NCBI GenBank assembly: GCA_022704925.1
Contig: JAKJFK010000045.1
Coordinates: 1-10,148 of the forward strand
DNA length: 10,148 nt
Reading direction: 5' to 3'
Origin: a candidate division TA06 bacterium
Lineage (GTDB): Bacteria > Ratteibacteria > UBA8468 > MWAK01
Numbering within the stretch: position 1 is the first letter of the stretch; the number at the start of each line of letters is the position of its first letter. Shown here in pieces: positions 1 to 5,572 of this stretch. The translations under genes were made by a program, and so were the position numbers. Below the pieces are notes generated by a model. That model did no database searches, was not told where the DNA came from, and saw only the letters and a program-made list of their open reading frames with translations.

Positions 1-201
1 CCGGTACCCGTCGTCGAAGCTGATCGCCGCCAGCCGCTGGCCGCCCGGCTCCGGCCGGGCTTCGGCCAGCTCCAGGAGCGGGACCACCCGGTAGCGCGCC
101 TTCAGGAAGGTCAGCTGGCGCCGGAATTCGCCGGGAGGCACGACCAGGGTGTCGTCGGACCAGTCGTTGACGCGGTGATAGGCCAGGATCAGTTTTTCCA
201 T
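1..201 (-). CDS. Polysaccharide deacetylase (NodB-type), N-terminal part, cut by the left window edge
   Basis: The first 67 codons of a gene that runs off the left edge are present. Translation from the ATG at 199-201 begins MEKLILAYHRV and reaches SFDDGYR at residues 61-67. A start with LAYHRV followed about 50 residues later by SFDDGY is typical of NodB-homology polysaccharide deacetylases, which remove N- or O-acetyl groups from glycans. In that motif the first Asp is normally the catalytic base and the second a metal ligand. No signal peptide is visible; the N-terminus goes straight into the fold, as in the family members found in polysaccharide biosynthesis clusters. The start lies 27 bp after the asnB stop, so it is probably co-transcribed. 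No good Shine-Dalgarno sequence precedes the ATG. The later motifs (HxxxH and the C-terminal ones) lie outside the window, so substrate and activity cannot be judged. Confidence 0.85.
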   Translation of the reverse strand, partial: MEKLILAYHRVNDWSDDTLVVPPGEFRRQLTFLKARYRVVPLLELAEARPEPGGQRLAAISFDDGYR

Positions 202-228
202 GGGACGGTATCGGTTGCGGCCCGGTCC

Positions 229-2085
229 TCAGTCGAGGTAAAGCCGGTGCCAGAGCTCCAGGACCAGCAGCAGGTAGAGCCTCGAGGTGTGGTCAACCCG
301 CCCCGAGACGTGCTCCTCGAAGAGGCGGCGCACCGCTTCCGGCTCGAAGTAGCCGCGCCCGAGCGCGCGGCGGTCCAGGATGTGGCCGGCCAGGTAATCC
401 TTGAGTTCCCGGCGGAACCAGGGTGAGAGCGGGATGCCGAAGCCCATCTTCCGCCGCTTCAGTATCTCCGGCGGCAGCAGTTCCCGCATTTCTCTGCGGA
501 AGAGGTACTTGCCGGCGCCCCGGCGCAGTTTCAGCCCGGCCGGCAGGCTGGCCGCCAGTTCGACCACCTCCTGGTCCAGGAGCGGGCTGCGCACCTCCAG
601 GCCGTGGGCCATCGAGGCGATGTCCATCTTCACCTGGAGGCAGTCGGGCAGGTAGAGCTGAAAATCGGCGTCCAGCATCCGGTCCAGCCGGTCGCCGGTG
701 CGCGCCCAGACCGCCTCCAGGCGGTCCAGGGCGTTGCGGGCCAGCTGTTCCCGGAGCCGTCCCCGGTAAAGGCGTTCCCGCTGGTCGGCCGGGAAGACGG
801 TTATCCAGCGCCCGTAACGGCCGGCCGGCGTCAGGCGGGGCGCTTCGCCCAGCGCCCAGTCCAGCTTTCGTTGCCAGCCGCGCCGGAGCGCGTCGCCCCG
901 CCGGGCCGCCAGCGGCGCCGCCCAGCGCAGCAGGGGCAGCAGCCGTTCCAGTTCCAGCGCCTGCCGGTACCGGGGATACCCGGCGAAATTCTCGTCGCCG
1001 CCGTCCCCGGAGAGGGCCACCGTCACGTGCTTGCGCGTCTCCCGGGCCAGATAGAAGGTCGGTATCGCCGAACTGTCGCCGAAGGGTTCGCTGTAGTGGC
1101 GCACCACCTCCGGCAGGATCTCCACGATATCGGGCCGCACCATGAACTCCCGATGCTCGGTCCGGAAGGCCCGGGCCGCCAGCGCGGCGTACTTCAATTC
1201 GCTGTACGATTCCTCGGAGAAGCCGATCGAAAAGGTCCGCACCGGCCGGGGCGAGGCCAGGCTCATCAGGCCGACCACGGCGCTCGAGTCGAGTCCGCCG
1301 GAGAGGAAGGCGCCCAGGGGGACGTCGCTCACCAGCCGGATCTGGACCGCCTCGGCCAGCTTGTTCAGCAGGAGCTGGCCGGCCTCGTCGGCGTCGACTT
1401 TCAGCTTGCGGTTGAAGTCCGGGCTCCAGTAAGGTTCGACCCGGGTCCGGCCCTCCTCGTAGAGCAGGTAGTGGGCCGGCGGTAGCTTGCGGATGCCGGC
1501 AAAGATGCTGCGAGGGCTGGGAATGTACTGCAGGGTGAGAAAATCGTCCAGGGCGGCCGGGTCGATCTCCTTCTTCAGGTCGGGCGCCTCCAGCAGGGCC
1601 TGCAGTTCCGAGGCGAAGCTGAACGACTCCGGGGTTTCGGCATAGACCAGCGGCTTCTTGCCGATCCGGTCCCGGGCCAGGAAGAGGCGCCGCCGGTCCT
1701 GGTCCCAGAGGGCGAAGGCGAACATGCCCCGCAGCCGCCGCAGGCAATCCGGCCCCGCTTCCTCGTAAAGGTGGAGGATCACCTCACTGTCGGTCTGGGA
1801 GCGGAACCGGTGGCCGCGTCCGGCGAGTTCCCGGCGCAGCGCCTGGAAGTTGTAGATCTCGCCGTTGACGACCAGCTGGAGACGGCCGGTTTCGTTGGCC
1901 ATCGGCTGGCCGCCGCCGGCCAGGTCGATCACCGAGAGGCGTCGGTGGCCCAGCCCCACCGGCCCATCCAGGTGAAACCCCTCGGCGTCCGGACCGCGGT
2001 GGGCGAGCCGGCGGGTCATTCGCGCCAGCAGCCCGGGGTCGGCCGGCCGGCCCGATTTTTCAACTCGGCCGACGATGCCGCACAT
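229..2085 (-). CDS. asnB: Glutamine-hydrolysing asparagine synthase family amidotransferase
   Basis: A 618-residue protein with full AsnB architecture. The N-terminal class II glutamine amidotransferase domain starts MCGIVG, leaving Cys2 as nucleophile after Met removal, and carries HRGPD (29-33), GHRRLSVID (46-54) and NGEIYNF (74-80). The C-terminal synthetase domain has the ATP pyrophosphatase loop SGGLDSS (262-268) and SGDGGDE (359-365). The family transfers glutamine-derived ammonia to a carboxylate activated by ATP, classically making asparagine. Proteins of this length and type are also common in exopolysaccharide and exosortase-linked loci, where they may amidate other acids. The polysaccharide deacetylase gene that follows makes that alternative worth keeping open. 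The ATG overlaps the ribH stop by one base (TGATG), and no Shine-Dalgarno sequence is seen, so translation is probably coupled to ribH. All key residues are intact. The family is certain; the substrate is not. Confidence 0.93.
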   Translation of the reverse strand: MCGIVGRVEKSGRPADPGLLARMTRRLAHRGPDAEGFHLDGPVGLGHRRLSVIDLAGGGQPMANETGRLQLVVNGEIYNFQALRRELAGRGHRFRSQTDSEVILHLYEEAGPDCLRRLRGMFAFALWDQDRRRLFLARDRIGKKPLVYAETPESFSFASELQALLEAPDLKKEIDPAALDDFLTLQYIPSPRSIFAGIRKLPPAHYLLYEEGRTRVEPYWSPDFNRKLKVDADEAGQLLLNKLAEAVQIRLVSDVPLGAFLSGGLDSSAVVGLMSLASPRPVRTFSIGFSEESYSELKYAALAARAFRTEHREFMVRPDIVEILPEVVRHYSEPFGDSSAIPTFYLARETRKHVTVALSGDGGDENFAGYPRYRQALELERLLPLLRWAAPLAARRGDALRRGWQRKLDWALGEAPRLTPAGRYGRWITVFPADQRERLYRGRLREQLARNALDRLEAVWARTGDRLDRMLDADFQLYLPDCLQVKMDIASMAHGLEVRSPLLDQEVVELAASLPAGLKLRRGAGKYLFRREMRELLPPEILKRRKMGFGIPLSPWFRRELKDYLAGHILDRRALGRGYFEPEAVRRLFEEHVSGRVDHTSRLYLLLVLELWHRLYLD

Positions 2086-2549
2086 CAGATGACTTGGTAA
2101 AGACTGGCCATCTCCAGGGCGGTCAGGGCCGCCTGCCAGCCGCGGTTTCCGGACTTGGCGCCGGCGCGGTCCATGGCCTGTTCGACCGTGTCGCAGGTGA
2201 GGATGCCGTAGATGACCGGCACCTTCATCTCCAGCGAGAGCTGGCCGATGGCCTTGCTCGACTGGCCGGCGATATAGTCGAAGTGCGGGGTTTCGCCCCG
2301 GATCACCGCTCCCAGGCAGATGACCGCGTCGAAGCGGCCGCCCGCGGCCAGCCGTCGGGCCACGGCCGGGATTTCGAAGCAGCCCGGCACCCAGGCGGTG
2401 GTGATGTCGCTCTCCTTGACCCCGTGGCGCAGCAGGCAGTCACAGGCCCCGTCCAGCAGCCGGCGGGTCGCCAGGTCGTTGAAGCGGCTGACCACCACGG
2501 CGAAACGCTTGCCCTTGCCATCCAGCATTCCCTGAATTTCCTTGGGCAT
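2085..2549 (-). CDS. ribH: 6,7-dimethyl-8-ribityllumazine synthase
   Basis: This 154-residue enzyme condenses 5-amino-6-ribitylamino-uracil with 3,4-dihydroxy-2-butanone 4-phosphate to make ribityllumazine, the penultimate step to riboflavin. Visible motifs are SRFN (21-24), the substrate loop GCFEIP (56-61), GAVIRGETPHFDYI (80-93) with His89 as the conserved catalytic histidine, and GILTCDTVEQA (115-125). The segment at 128-137 (RAGAKSGNRG) matches the ungapped RAGxKxGN region known from 60-subunit icosahedral lumazine synthases and lacks the small insertion seen in pentameric ones, so an icosahedral cage is plausible. The ATG at 2547-2549 is chosen because AAAGGAGG lies 5 bp upstream and the length then fits the family; the frame stays open further upstream only as a shadow of ribBA. 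It follows ribBA by 17 bp and overlaps asnB by one base. Confidence 0.96.
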   Translation of the reverse strand: MPKEIQGMLDGKGKRFAVVVSRFNDLATRRLLDGACDCLLRHGVKESDITTAWVPGCFEIPAVARRLAAGGRFDAVICLGAVIRGETPHFDYIAGQSSKAIGQLSLEMKVPVIYGILTCDTVEQAMDRAGAKSGNRGWQAALTALEMASLYQVI

Positions 2550-2566
2550 TCCGTCCTCCTTTGCTT

Positions 2567-3769
2567 TCAGATGTTGAGCAGGTGCTGCATCTTTTCTTTC
2601 TTGGTCTTCAGGTAGCGCCGGTTGTGCTTGCCGGGCTTGATCTCGATCGGCACCCGGCTCACGATCTTCAGCCCGTACCCGGCCAGCCCGGCCACTTTCT
2701 TGGGATTGTTGGTCAGCAGCCGGATGCGGGTCAGGCCCAGGTCCCTGAGGATCTGGGCCCCGATGCCGTAATCGCGCAGGTCGCCCGGGAAGCCCAGGGC
2801 CAGGTTGGCCTCCACCGTGTCCAGCCCCTGTTCCTGGAGCTGGTAGGCCTTCAGCTTGTTGATCAGGCCGATCCCCCTCCCCTCCTGGCGCATGTAGAGA
2901 ATGACGCCCCGCCCCTCGGCGGCGATCATCTCCATGGCCCGGTGCAGCTGCTCGCCGCATTCGCAGCGGCTCGAATGGAAGATGTCGCCGGTCAGGCACT
3001 GGGAATGCACGCGCGTCAGTATGCTGTCGCGCTGGTTCTTCAGCTTCAGGCGGCCGGCCACCAGGGCCAGGTGGTAATCCCCGTCCGGCTTCGATCGGTA
3101 AAGGTGCAGCTTGAAATCACCGTAGGAGGTCGGCAGGTCCACCTCCAGTTCCCGGCTGACCAGCTTCTCCTTCTGCCGCCGGTAGGCGATGATTTCGGCC
3201 ACCGAGACCAGCTTCAGCCGATTGAGCCTGGCCAGTTTCAGCAGTTCCGGCCGCCGGGCCATCCGGCCGTCCTCGGCCATGATCTCGCAGATCACCGCCG
3301 CCGGATGGCAGCCGGCGATCTTCATCAGGTCGATGCCCGCTTCGGTATGGCCGGCCCGGACCAGCGCGCCGCCCTCGCGCCCCCGCAGCGGAAAGATGTG
3401 GCCGGGCACGGCCAGGTCCTCCGGCCGCGTCCGGGGGTTGATCAGGGTCCGGATGGTGGTGGCCCGGTCGGCGGCCGAGATGCCGGTGGTCACGTTCTCG
3501 CGGGCGTCCACCGAGACGGTGAAGGAGGTGCCGTGCAGGGCCCGGCTCTCCGGGACCATCGGCTTCAGTTCCAGCCGGTCCAGGTCGGTTCCCTCCATGG
3601 CCACGCAGATCAGGCCGCGGGCGGCCGTGGCCATGAAATTGACCGCTTTCGGGGTGACCTTCTCGGCGGCCAGCACCAGGTCCCCCTCGTTCTCCCGGTT
3701 TTCGTCGTCGACCATGATCACCGGCCGGCCGGCCTGGATCTGGGCGATCACTTCCTTCAGTCGGTTCAT
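2567..3769 (-). CDS. ribBA: Bifunctional 3,4-dihydroxy-2-butanone 4-phosphate synthase / GTP cyclohydrolase II
   Basis: A 400-residue fusion that supplies both precursors of riboflavin. Residues 1 to about 200 are the DHBP synthase domain, which converts ribulose 5-phosphate to dihydroxybutanone phosphate plus formate. It shows the metal-binding acidic loop [11 protein letters not shown] (21-31), [13 protein letters not shown] (94-106) and [17 protein letters not shown] (131-147). Residues from about 205 to 400 are GTP cyclohydrolase II, with [12 protein letters not shown] and RCECGEQL providing the three zinc cysteines (258, 269, 271), then [10 protein letters not shown]. Both halves look complete, so both activities are expected; in some RibBA proteins one half is degenerate, and that is not the case here. 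The ATG overlaps the ribE stop in an ATGA arrangement (4 bp) with no Shine-Dalgarno sequence, pointing to translational coupling. It belongs to the ribE-ribBA-ribH block. Confidence 0.97.
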   Translation of the reverse strand: MNRLKEVIAQIQAGRPVIMVDDENRENEGDLVLAAEKVTPKAVNFMATAARGLICVAMEGTDLDRLELKPMVPESRALHGTSFTVSVDARENVTTGISAADRATTIRTLINPRTRPEDLAVPGHIFPLRGREGGALVRAGHTEAGIDLMKIAGCHPAAVICEIMAEDGRMARRPELLKLARLNRLKLVSVAEIIAYRRQKEKLVSRELEVDLPTSYGDFKLHLYRSKPDGDYHLALVAGRLKLKNQRDSILTRVHSQCLTGDIFHSSRCECGEQLHRAMEMIAAEGRGVILYMRQEGRGIGLINKLKAYQLQEQGLDTVEANLALGFPGDLRDYGIGAQILRDLGLTRIRLLTNNPKKVAGLAGYGLKIVSRVPIEIKPGKHNRRYLKTKKEKMQHLLNI

Positions 3770-4317
3770 TTCAGGTAACGGGCCAGGGCGTCCACTTCGA
3801 TGTTCAGCGTTTCGCCGGGCCGCTTGCCGCCCAGCGTGGTCTGCTCCAGGGTAAAGGGTATCAGGGCCACGGTCAGTTTCGCGCCGGTCAGCCCGGCGAT
3901 GGTCAGGCTCACCCCGTCCAGGGCCACCGAGCCCTTGACGGCCAGGTAAGGGCGCAGCCGGCCGGGAAAGGCCACGCTCAGCTCCCGGCCGGTTCCCGTC
4001 CGGCGCACGGTCAGTATCCGGGCCACCCCGTCCACGTGGCCGGTGACCAGGTGGCCGCCCAGCCGGTCGCTCAGCCGCAGCGCCCGTTCCAGGTTCACCC
4101 GGTCCCCGGGCCGGAGCCGGCCCAGGGCGGTCCGGCGCCGGGTCTCCGGGGAGAGGTCGAACTCGGCCGCCGCGCCGGTTCCGGTCACGGTCAGGCAGAC
4201 GCCGTTGACCGCAACGCTCTCCCCGGCTTCCAGGCCGGCCAGGGCCGTCCGGAGCCGGAGCCGGCCGGCGGCGATCCGCTCCACCCGGCCGAGATCCTGG
4301 ATTATTCCGGTAAACAT
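3766..4317 (-). CDS. ribE: Riboflavin synthase, alpha chain
   Basis: This 183-residue enzyme carries out the last step of riboflavin synthesis, the dismutation of two ribityllumazine molecules. It has the diagnostic N-terminus MFTGII and two lumazine-binding repeats: the first with [12 protein letters not shown], the second with [12 protein letters not shown] and [13 protein letters not shown]. It is somewhat shorter than the usual 195-215 residues, mainly at the C-terminus, but both repeats are present. The start is fixed by MFTGII, although no purine-rich Shine-Dalgarno sequence precedes the ATG; the bases just upstream are C-rich. It heads the second riboflavin block and overlaps ribBA by 4 bp. 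The 79-bp gap upstream carries an extended -10 promoter candidate, so it may be transcribed independently of the parA/RHH genes. Some organisms name this gene ribC. Confidence 0.96.
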   Translation of the reverse strand: MFTGIIQDLGRVERIAAGRLRLRTALAGLEAGESVAVNGVCLTVTGTGAAAEFDLSPETRRRTALGRLRPGDRVNLERALRLSDRLGGHLVTGHVDGVARILTVRRTGTGRELSVAFPGRLRPYLAVKGSVALDGVSLTIAGLTGAKLTVALIPFTLEQTTLGGKRPGETLNIEVDALARYLK

Positions 4318-4359
4318 GGGATTGAGGGGTTCGGGGTGCGCTTTACGGGAACCGCCATA

Positions 4360-4368
4360 ATGTTAGCA
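4360..4368 (-). promoter_or_regulatory. Extended -10 promoter candidate upstream of ribE
   Basis: On the minus strand the sequence reads TGCTAACAT, a TGn-extended -10 box (TAACAT at 4360-4365, TG at 4367-4368). The nearest -35-like hexamer, CTGGAA at an 18-bp spacing, is poor. Transcription would start near 4353, leaving a leader of roughly 36 nt before ribE. This would give ribE-ribBA-ribH-asnB their own promoter downstream of the RHH gene. No FMN riboswitch fits in this short gap. It is only a pattern match. Confidence 0.35.
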
Positions 4369-4396
4369 CAGCCGGCCGTCCCTTTCCAGCCCGGCT

Positions 4397-4597
4397 TCAG
4401 ACATTCCGGTCCAGGATTTCGCAGATCAGGTCCGACATGCTCTGGCCCGCCTCGGCCGCCTTGACCTTGATCTTGACCCGCAGGTCGCGCGGCAGCCGCA
4501 GCAGGTAAAGGGTGGTAGCGTCGCTCTCCTTGTGCTCCAGCTTGGCGCCGCGGACGAACTCCTCCTCATTGCGGGACGGCTTGATACGCATGACCAT
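4397..4597 (-). CDS. Small ribbon-helix-helix DNA-binding protein, ParG-like partner of the ParA ATPase
   Basis: A 66-residue basic protein. Residues 1-27 form a charged, probably disordered arm rich in Arg, Lys and Glu. Residues 28-35 (TTLYLLRL) read as a beta strand, 37-50 (RDLRVKIKVKAAEA) as a first helix, then a GQS turn, and 53-64 (SMSDLICEILDR) as a second helix: the Arc/MetJ ribbon-helix-helix plan. In the known ParF-ParG partition systems the partner is a similarly small RHH dimer whose flexible N-terminal arm stimulates the ATPase and whose ribbon binds centromere and operator DNA. Here it follows the ParA gene with a 157-bp gap. Its ATG has AAGGAG 6 bp upstream and its own promoter. 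Met3 is an alternative start. An RHH antitoxin or plain repressor is possible, but no toxin gene adjoins it. The fold is fairly sure; the partition role is inferred from its neighbour. Confidence 0.8.
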   Translation of the reverse strand: MVMRIKPSRNEEEFVRGAKLEHKESDATTLYLLRLPRDLRVKIKVKAAEAGQSMSDLICEILDRNV

Positions 4598-4676
4598 TGG
4601 CTTCTCCTTGTCGATTGGCGATTATTCGCGGCGGCCGCCCGGGTTGCTTTCGGCCGGTCGTGGATTATCTCCATTA

Positions 4677-4705
4677 TTTATATAACAAAGCCGGCCGCTT
4701 GTAAA
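4677..4705 (-). promoter_or_regulatory. Sigma70-like promoter of the RHH gene
   Basis: On the minus strand there is TTTACA (4700-4705) as -35 and TATAAA (4677-4682) as -10, separated by exactly 17 bp; each hexamer matches five of six consensus positions. Transcription would start near 4670, about 70 bases upstream of the RHH ATG. The perfect palindrome at 4715-4734 ends 9 bp upstream of the -35 box, which is a suitable place for an operator or an activator site. This is the best-looking promoter in the window. Confidence 0.65.
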
Positions 4706-4714
4706 GGGATTTTA

Positions 4715-4734
4715 CTTATGATTATAATCATAAG
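4715..4734. repeat. Perfect 20-bp AT-rich palindrome (candidate operator or centromere site)
   Basis: The half-site CTTATGATTA is followed directly by its exact reverse complement TAATCATAAG, a perfect inverted repeat with no spacer. It lies in the spacer between the parA-like gene and the RHH gene, just upstream of the RHH promoter. The right 13 bp (4721-4733) recur with one mismatch at 5508-5520 on the other side of parA. Symmetric, dimer-sized sites are what an RHH dimer of dimers could bind. There is no GC-rich stem or T-tract that would make it a terminator. Confidence 0.7.
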
Positions 4735-4736
4735 CA

Positions 4737-4760
4737 AAATAATTATTATAAATATTATTT
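4737..4760. repeat. Imperfect 24-bp AT-only dyad overlapping the parA stop codon
   Basis: The 12-bp half AAATAATTATTA faces TAAATATTATTT, which is its reverse complement at 10 of 12 positions. The dyad is made only of A and T and spans the TAA stop of the parA-like gene at 4755-4757. It contains the 11-mer AATTATTATAA (4741-4751), which also occurs at 5504-5514 upstream of parA. It adjoins the perfect palindrome at 4715-4734. Simple AT-rich composition raises the chance of accidental symmetry, so this is weaker than its neighbour. Confidence 0.4.
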
Positions 4761-5381
4761 AAGTCCGACCTCGCGCCAGAGCGCCTGGATCTCGCGCGCC
4801 GCCTTGCCGCCCGGCTCGTACTCGCTGACTCCCTTGCCCTCGGCGATGGCCTGCTTGTAGGCCACCCGGGCGTGCAGCCGGGTTTTGAGCAGGCTGACCC
4901 CCAGCCCTTCCAGCAGGTCGGAGGCCTCGCGGGCGACGATGGTGTTGGGAATGAGCTGGTTGATGACCAGCCGGGCCTCGATGTCCTTGAAACTCCGGGC
5001 CTCCTCCAGCACCCGGGTGGTGCCCTGGGTGGCCCAGACGTCGTACTGGCTGGTGAGCACCGGGATGATGAAGAGGTCCGAAGCCAGGATGGCGCTCCGG
5101 AAGACCTGGGTATCCCGGCCGCCGGAATCGATGATGATCAGGTCGTAGCCGCGGAACCCCTGGATGTCCTTGTGAATGGTGTTCTTGGTGATGCCGACCG
5201 CCTGGAACTGCGGCAGCCCCGCGTTTTCCGAGCGCACCGCCCGGAAGTCCATGGCGCTCTGCTGGCTGTCGGCGTCGATGAGCAGCGTCCGGCGCCGGTG
5301 GCGGACCGCCTCCACCGCCAGGTTGCAGGCGATGGTCGACTTGCCCACCCCGCCCTTCTCGTTGCCTACCGTGATGATCAT
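4755..5381 (-). CDS. ParA/ParF-family partition-type ATPase
   Basis: A 208-residue cytosolic P-loop ATPase. The deviant Walker A motif EKGGVGKST (8-16) has both the signature Lys9 and P-loop Lys14 that define the ParA/MinD group. Walker A' reads LLIDADSQQ (33-41), with Ser where many ParA proteins have Pro. Walker B is LIIID (81-85), followed by SDLFIIPV. No N-terminal helix-turn-helix or C-terminal amphipathic membrane helix is present, so it is the short, ParF-like form (about 206 aa) rather than P1 ParA or MinD. Such ATPases bind DNA non-specifically as ATP dimers and move or space cargo when a partner protein stimulates hydrolysis. The start has AAGGAGG 6 bp upstream. It lies 191 bp after ribD and 157 bp before the RHH gene, and its codon use is GC-rich like its neighbours. 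It splits the riboflavin genes. Cargo is unknown; partition with the RHH partner is the leading guess. Confidence 0.92.
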   Translation of the reverse strand: MIITVGNEKGGVGKSTIACNLAVEAVRHRRRTLLIDADSQQSAMDFRAVRSENAGLPQFQAVGITKNTIHKDIQGFRGYDLIIIDSGGRDTQVFRSAILASDLFIIPVLTSQYDVWATQGTTRVLEEARSFKDIEARLVINQLIPNTIVAREASDLLEGLGVSLLKTRLHARVAYKQAIAEGKGVSEYEPGGKAAREIQALWREVGLK

Positions 5382-5405
5382 GCGCGCCTCCTTTTTTGGG
5401 TTGAC

Positions 5406-5449
5406 CGCGGCCCCCGCCCCGCTCCGCTCCGGGGTCCGGCCGGGCCGCG
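5406..5449 (-). promoter_or_regulatory. GC-rich hairpin in the leader of the parA-like gene
   Basis: In the transcript orientation an outer 8-bp stem CGCGGCCC/GGGCCGCG (5442-5449 with 5406-5413) encloses an inner 5-bp stem CCCCG/CGGGG (5430-5434 with 5417-5421). It ends about 12 bp before the Shine-Dalgarno sequence of the parA-like gene. No T-tract follows (GTCAACCC), so it is not a simple intrinsic terminator. A role in limiting translation or protecting the RNA is possible. GC-rich DNA forms such pairs easily, so function is uncertain. Confidence 0.35.
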
Positions 5450-5491
5450 TTCCTTCAGGATTTCCCGCCCCGCCGGCCCGGGGCGCCTTTC

Positions 5492-5520
5492 AATAACAAT
5501 TATAATTATTATAATGATAA
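5492..5520. repeat. AT-rich island with paired ATTATAAT dyads upstream of parA
   Basis: A 29-bp stretch with a single G and a single C lies in otherwise very GC-rich DNA. It contains ATTATAAT twice around one central T (5499-5515), so it is both a direct and an inverted repeat. Bases 5508-5520 match the palindrome at 4721-4733 in 12 of 13 positions. On the minus strand there are two TATAAT hexamers (5510-5515 and 5501-5506) with TTGACT upstream at 5528-5533, but the spacings of 12 and 21 bp are not those of a normal promoter. It may combine the parA promoter with an operator or centromere. Confidence 0.5.
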
Positions 5521-5572
5521 CTAAAAGTCAAAGACCGCCGCCCGTCTTGATGCGCTTGTTTTTTAAAAAGGT

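Noticed and set aside
604-1485. Long plus-strand open frames opposite asnB, ribBA, panC and apgM
   Set aside because: They are antisense to genes with complete conserved motifs, show low-complexity Arg/Pro/Gly/Ala composition and match no family; they result from high GC content.
4302-4358. 18-codon leader peptide overlapping the ribE start
   Set aside because: Its ATG lies upstream of the predicted transcription start and has no ribosome binding site; it is probably accidental.
4318-4396. FMN (RFN) riboswitch ahead of ribE
   Set aside because: The 79-bp gap is too short for the roughly 140-nt element and none of its conserved segments are seen; the ribD-parA spacer likewise shows none.
4370-4396. 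Intrinsic terminator after the RHH gene
   Set aside because: There is a 6-bp stem AGCCGG/CCGGCT, but the loop is long and no T-tract follows on the minus strand.
4397-4597. Toxin-antitoxin module with the RHH protein as antitoxin
   Set aside because: No RelE-, Doc-, MazF- or PIN-like gene adjoins it; the flanking genes are a ParA ATPase and ribE.
5531-5550. Intrinsic terminator after ribD
   Set aside because: AAGAC/GTCTT gives only a 5-bp stem with an 8-base loop; the following T-rich run is broken by GAC. Too weak to call.
4397-5572. Insertion sequence or integrative element carrying the parA cassette
   Set aside because: No transposase or integrase, no terminal inverted repeats bounding the cassette and no target-site duplication were seen. 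The shared AT-rich motifs flank parA alone and look like binding sites rather than element ends.
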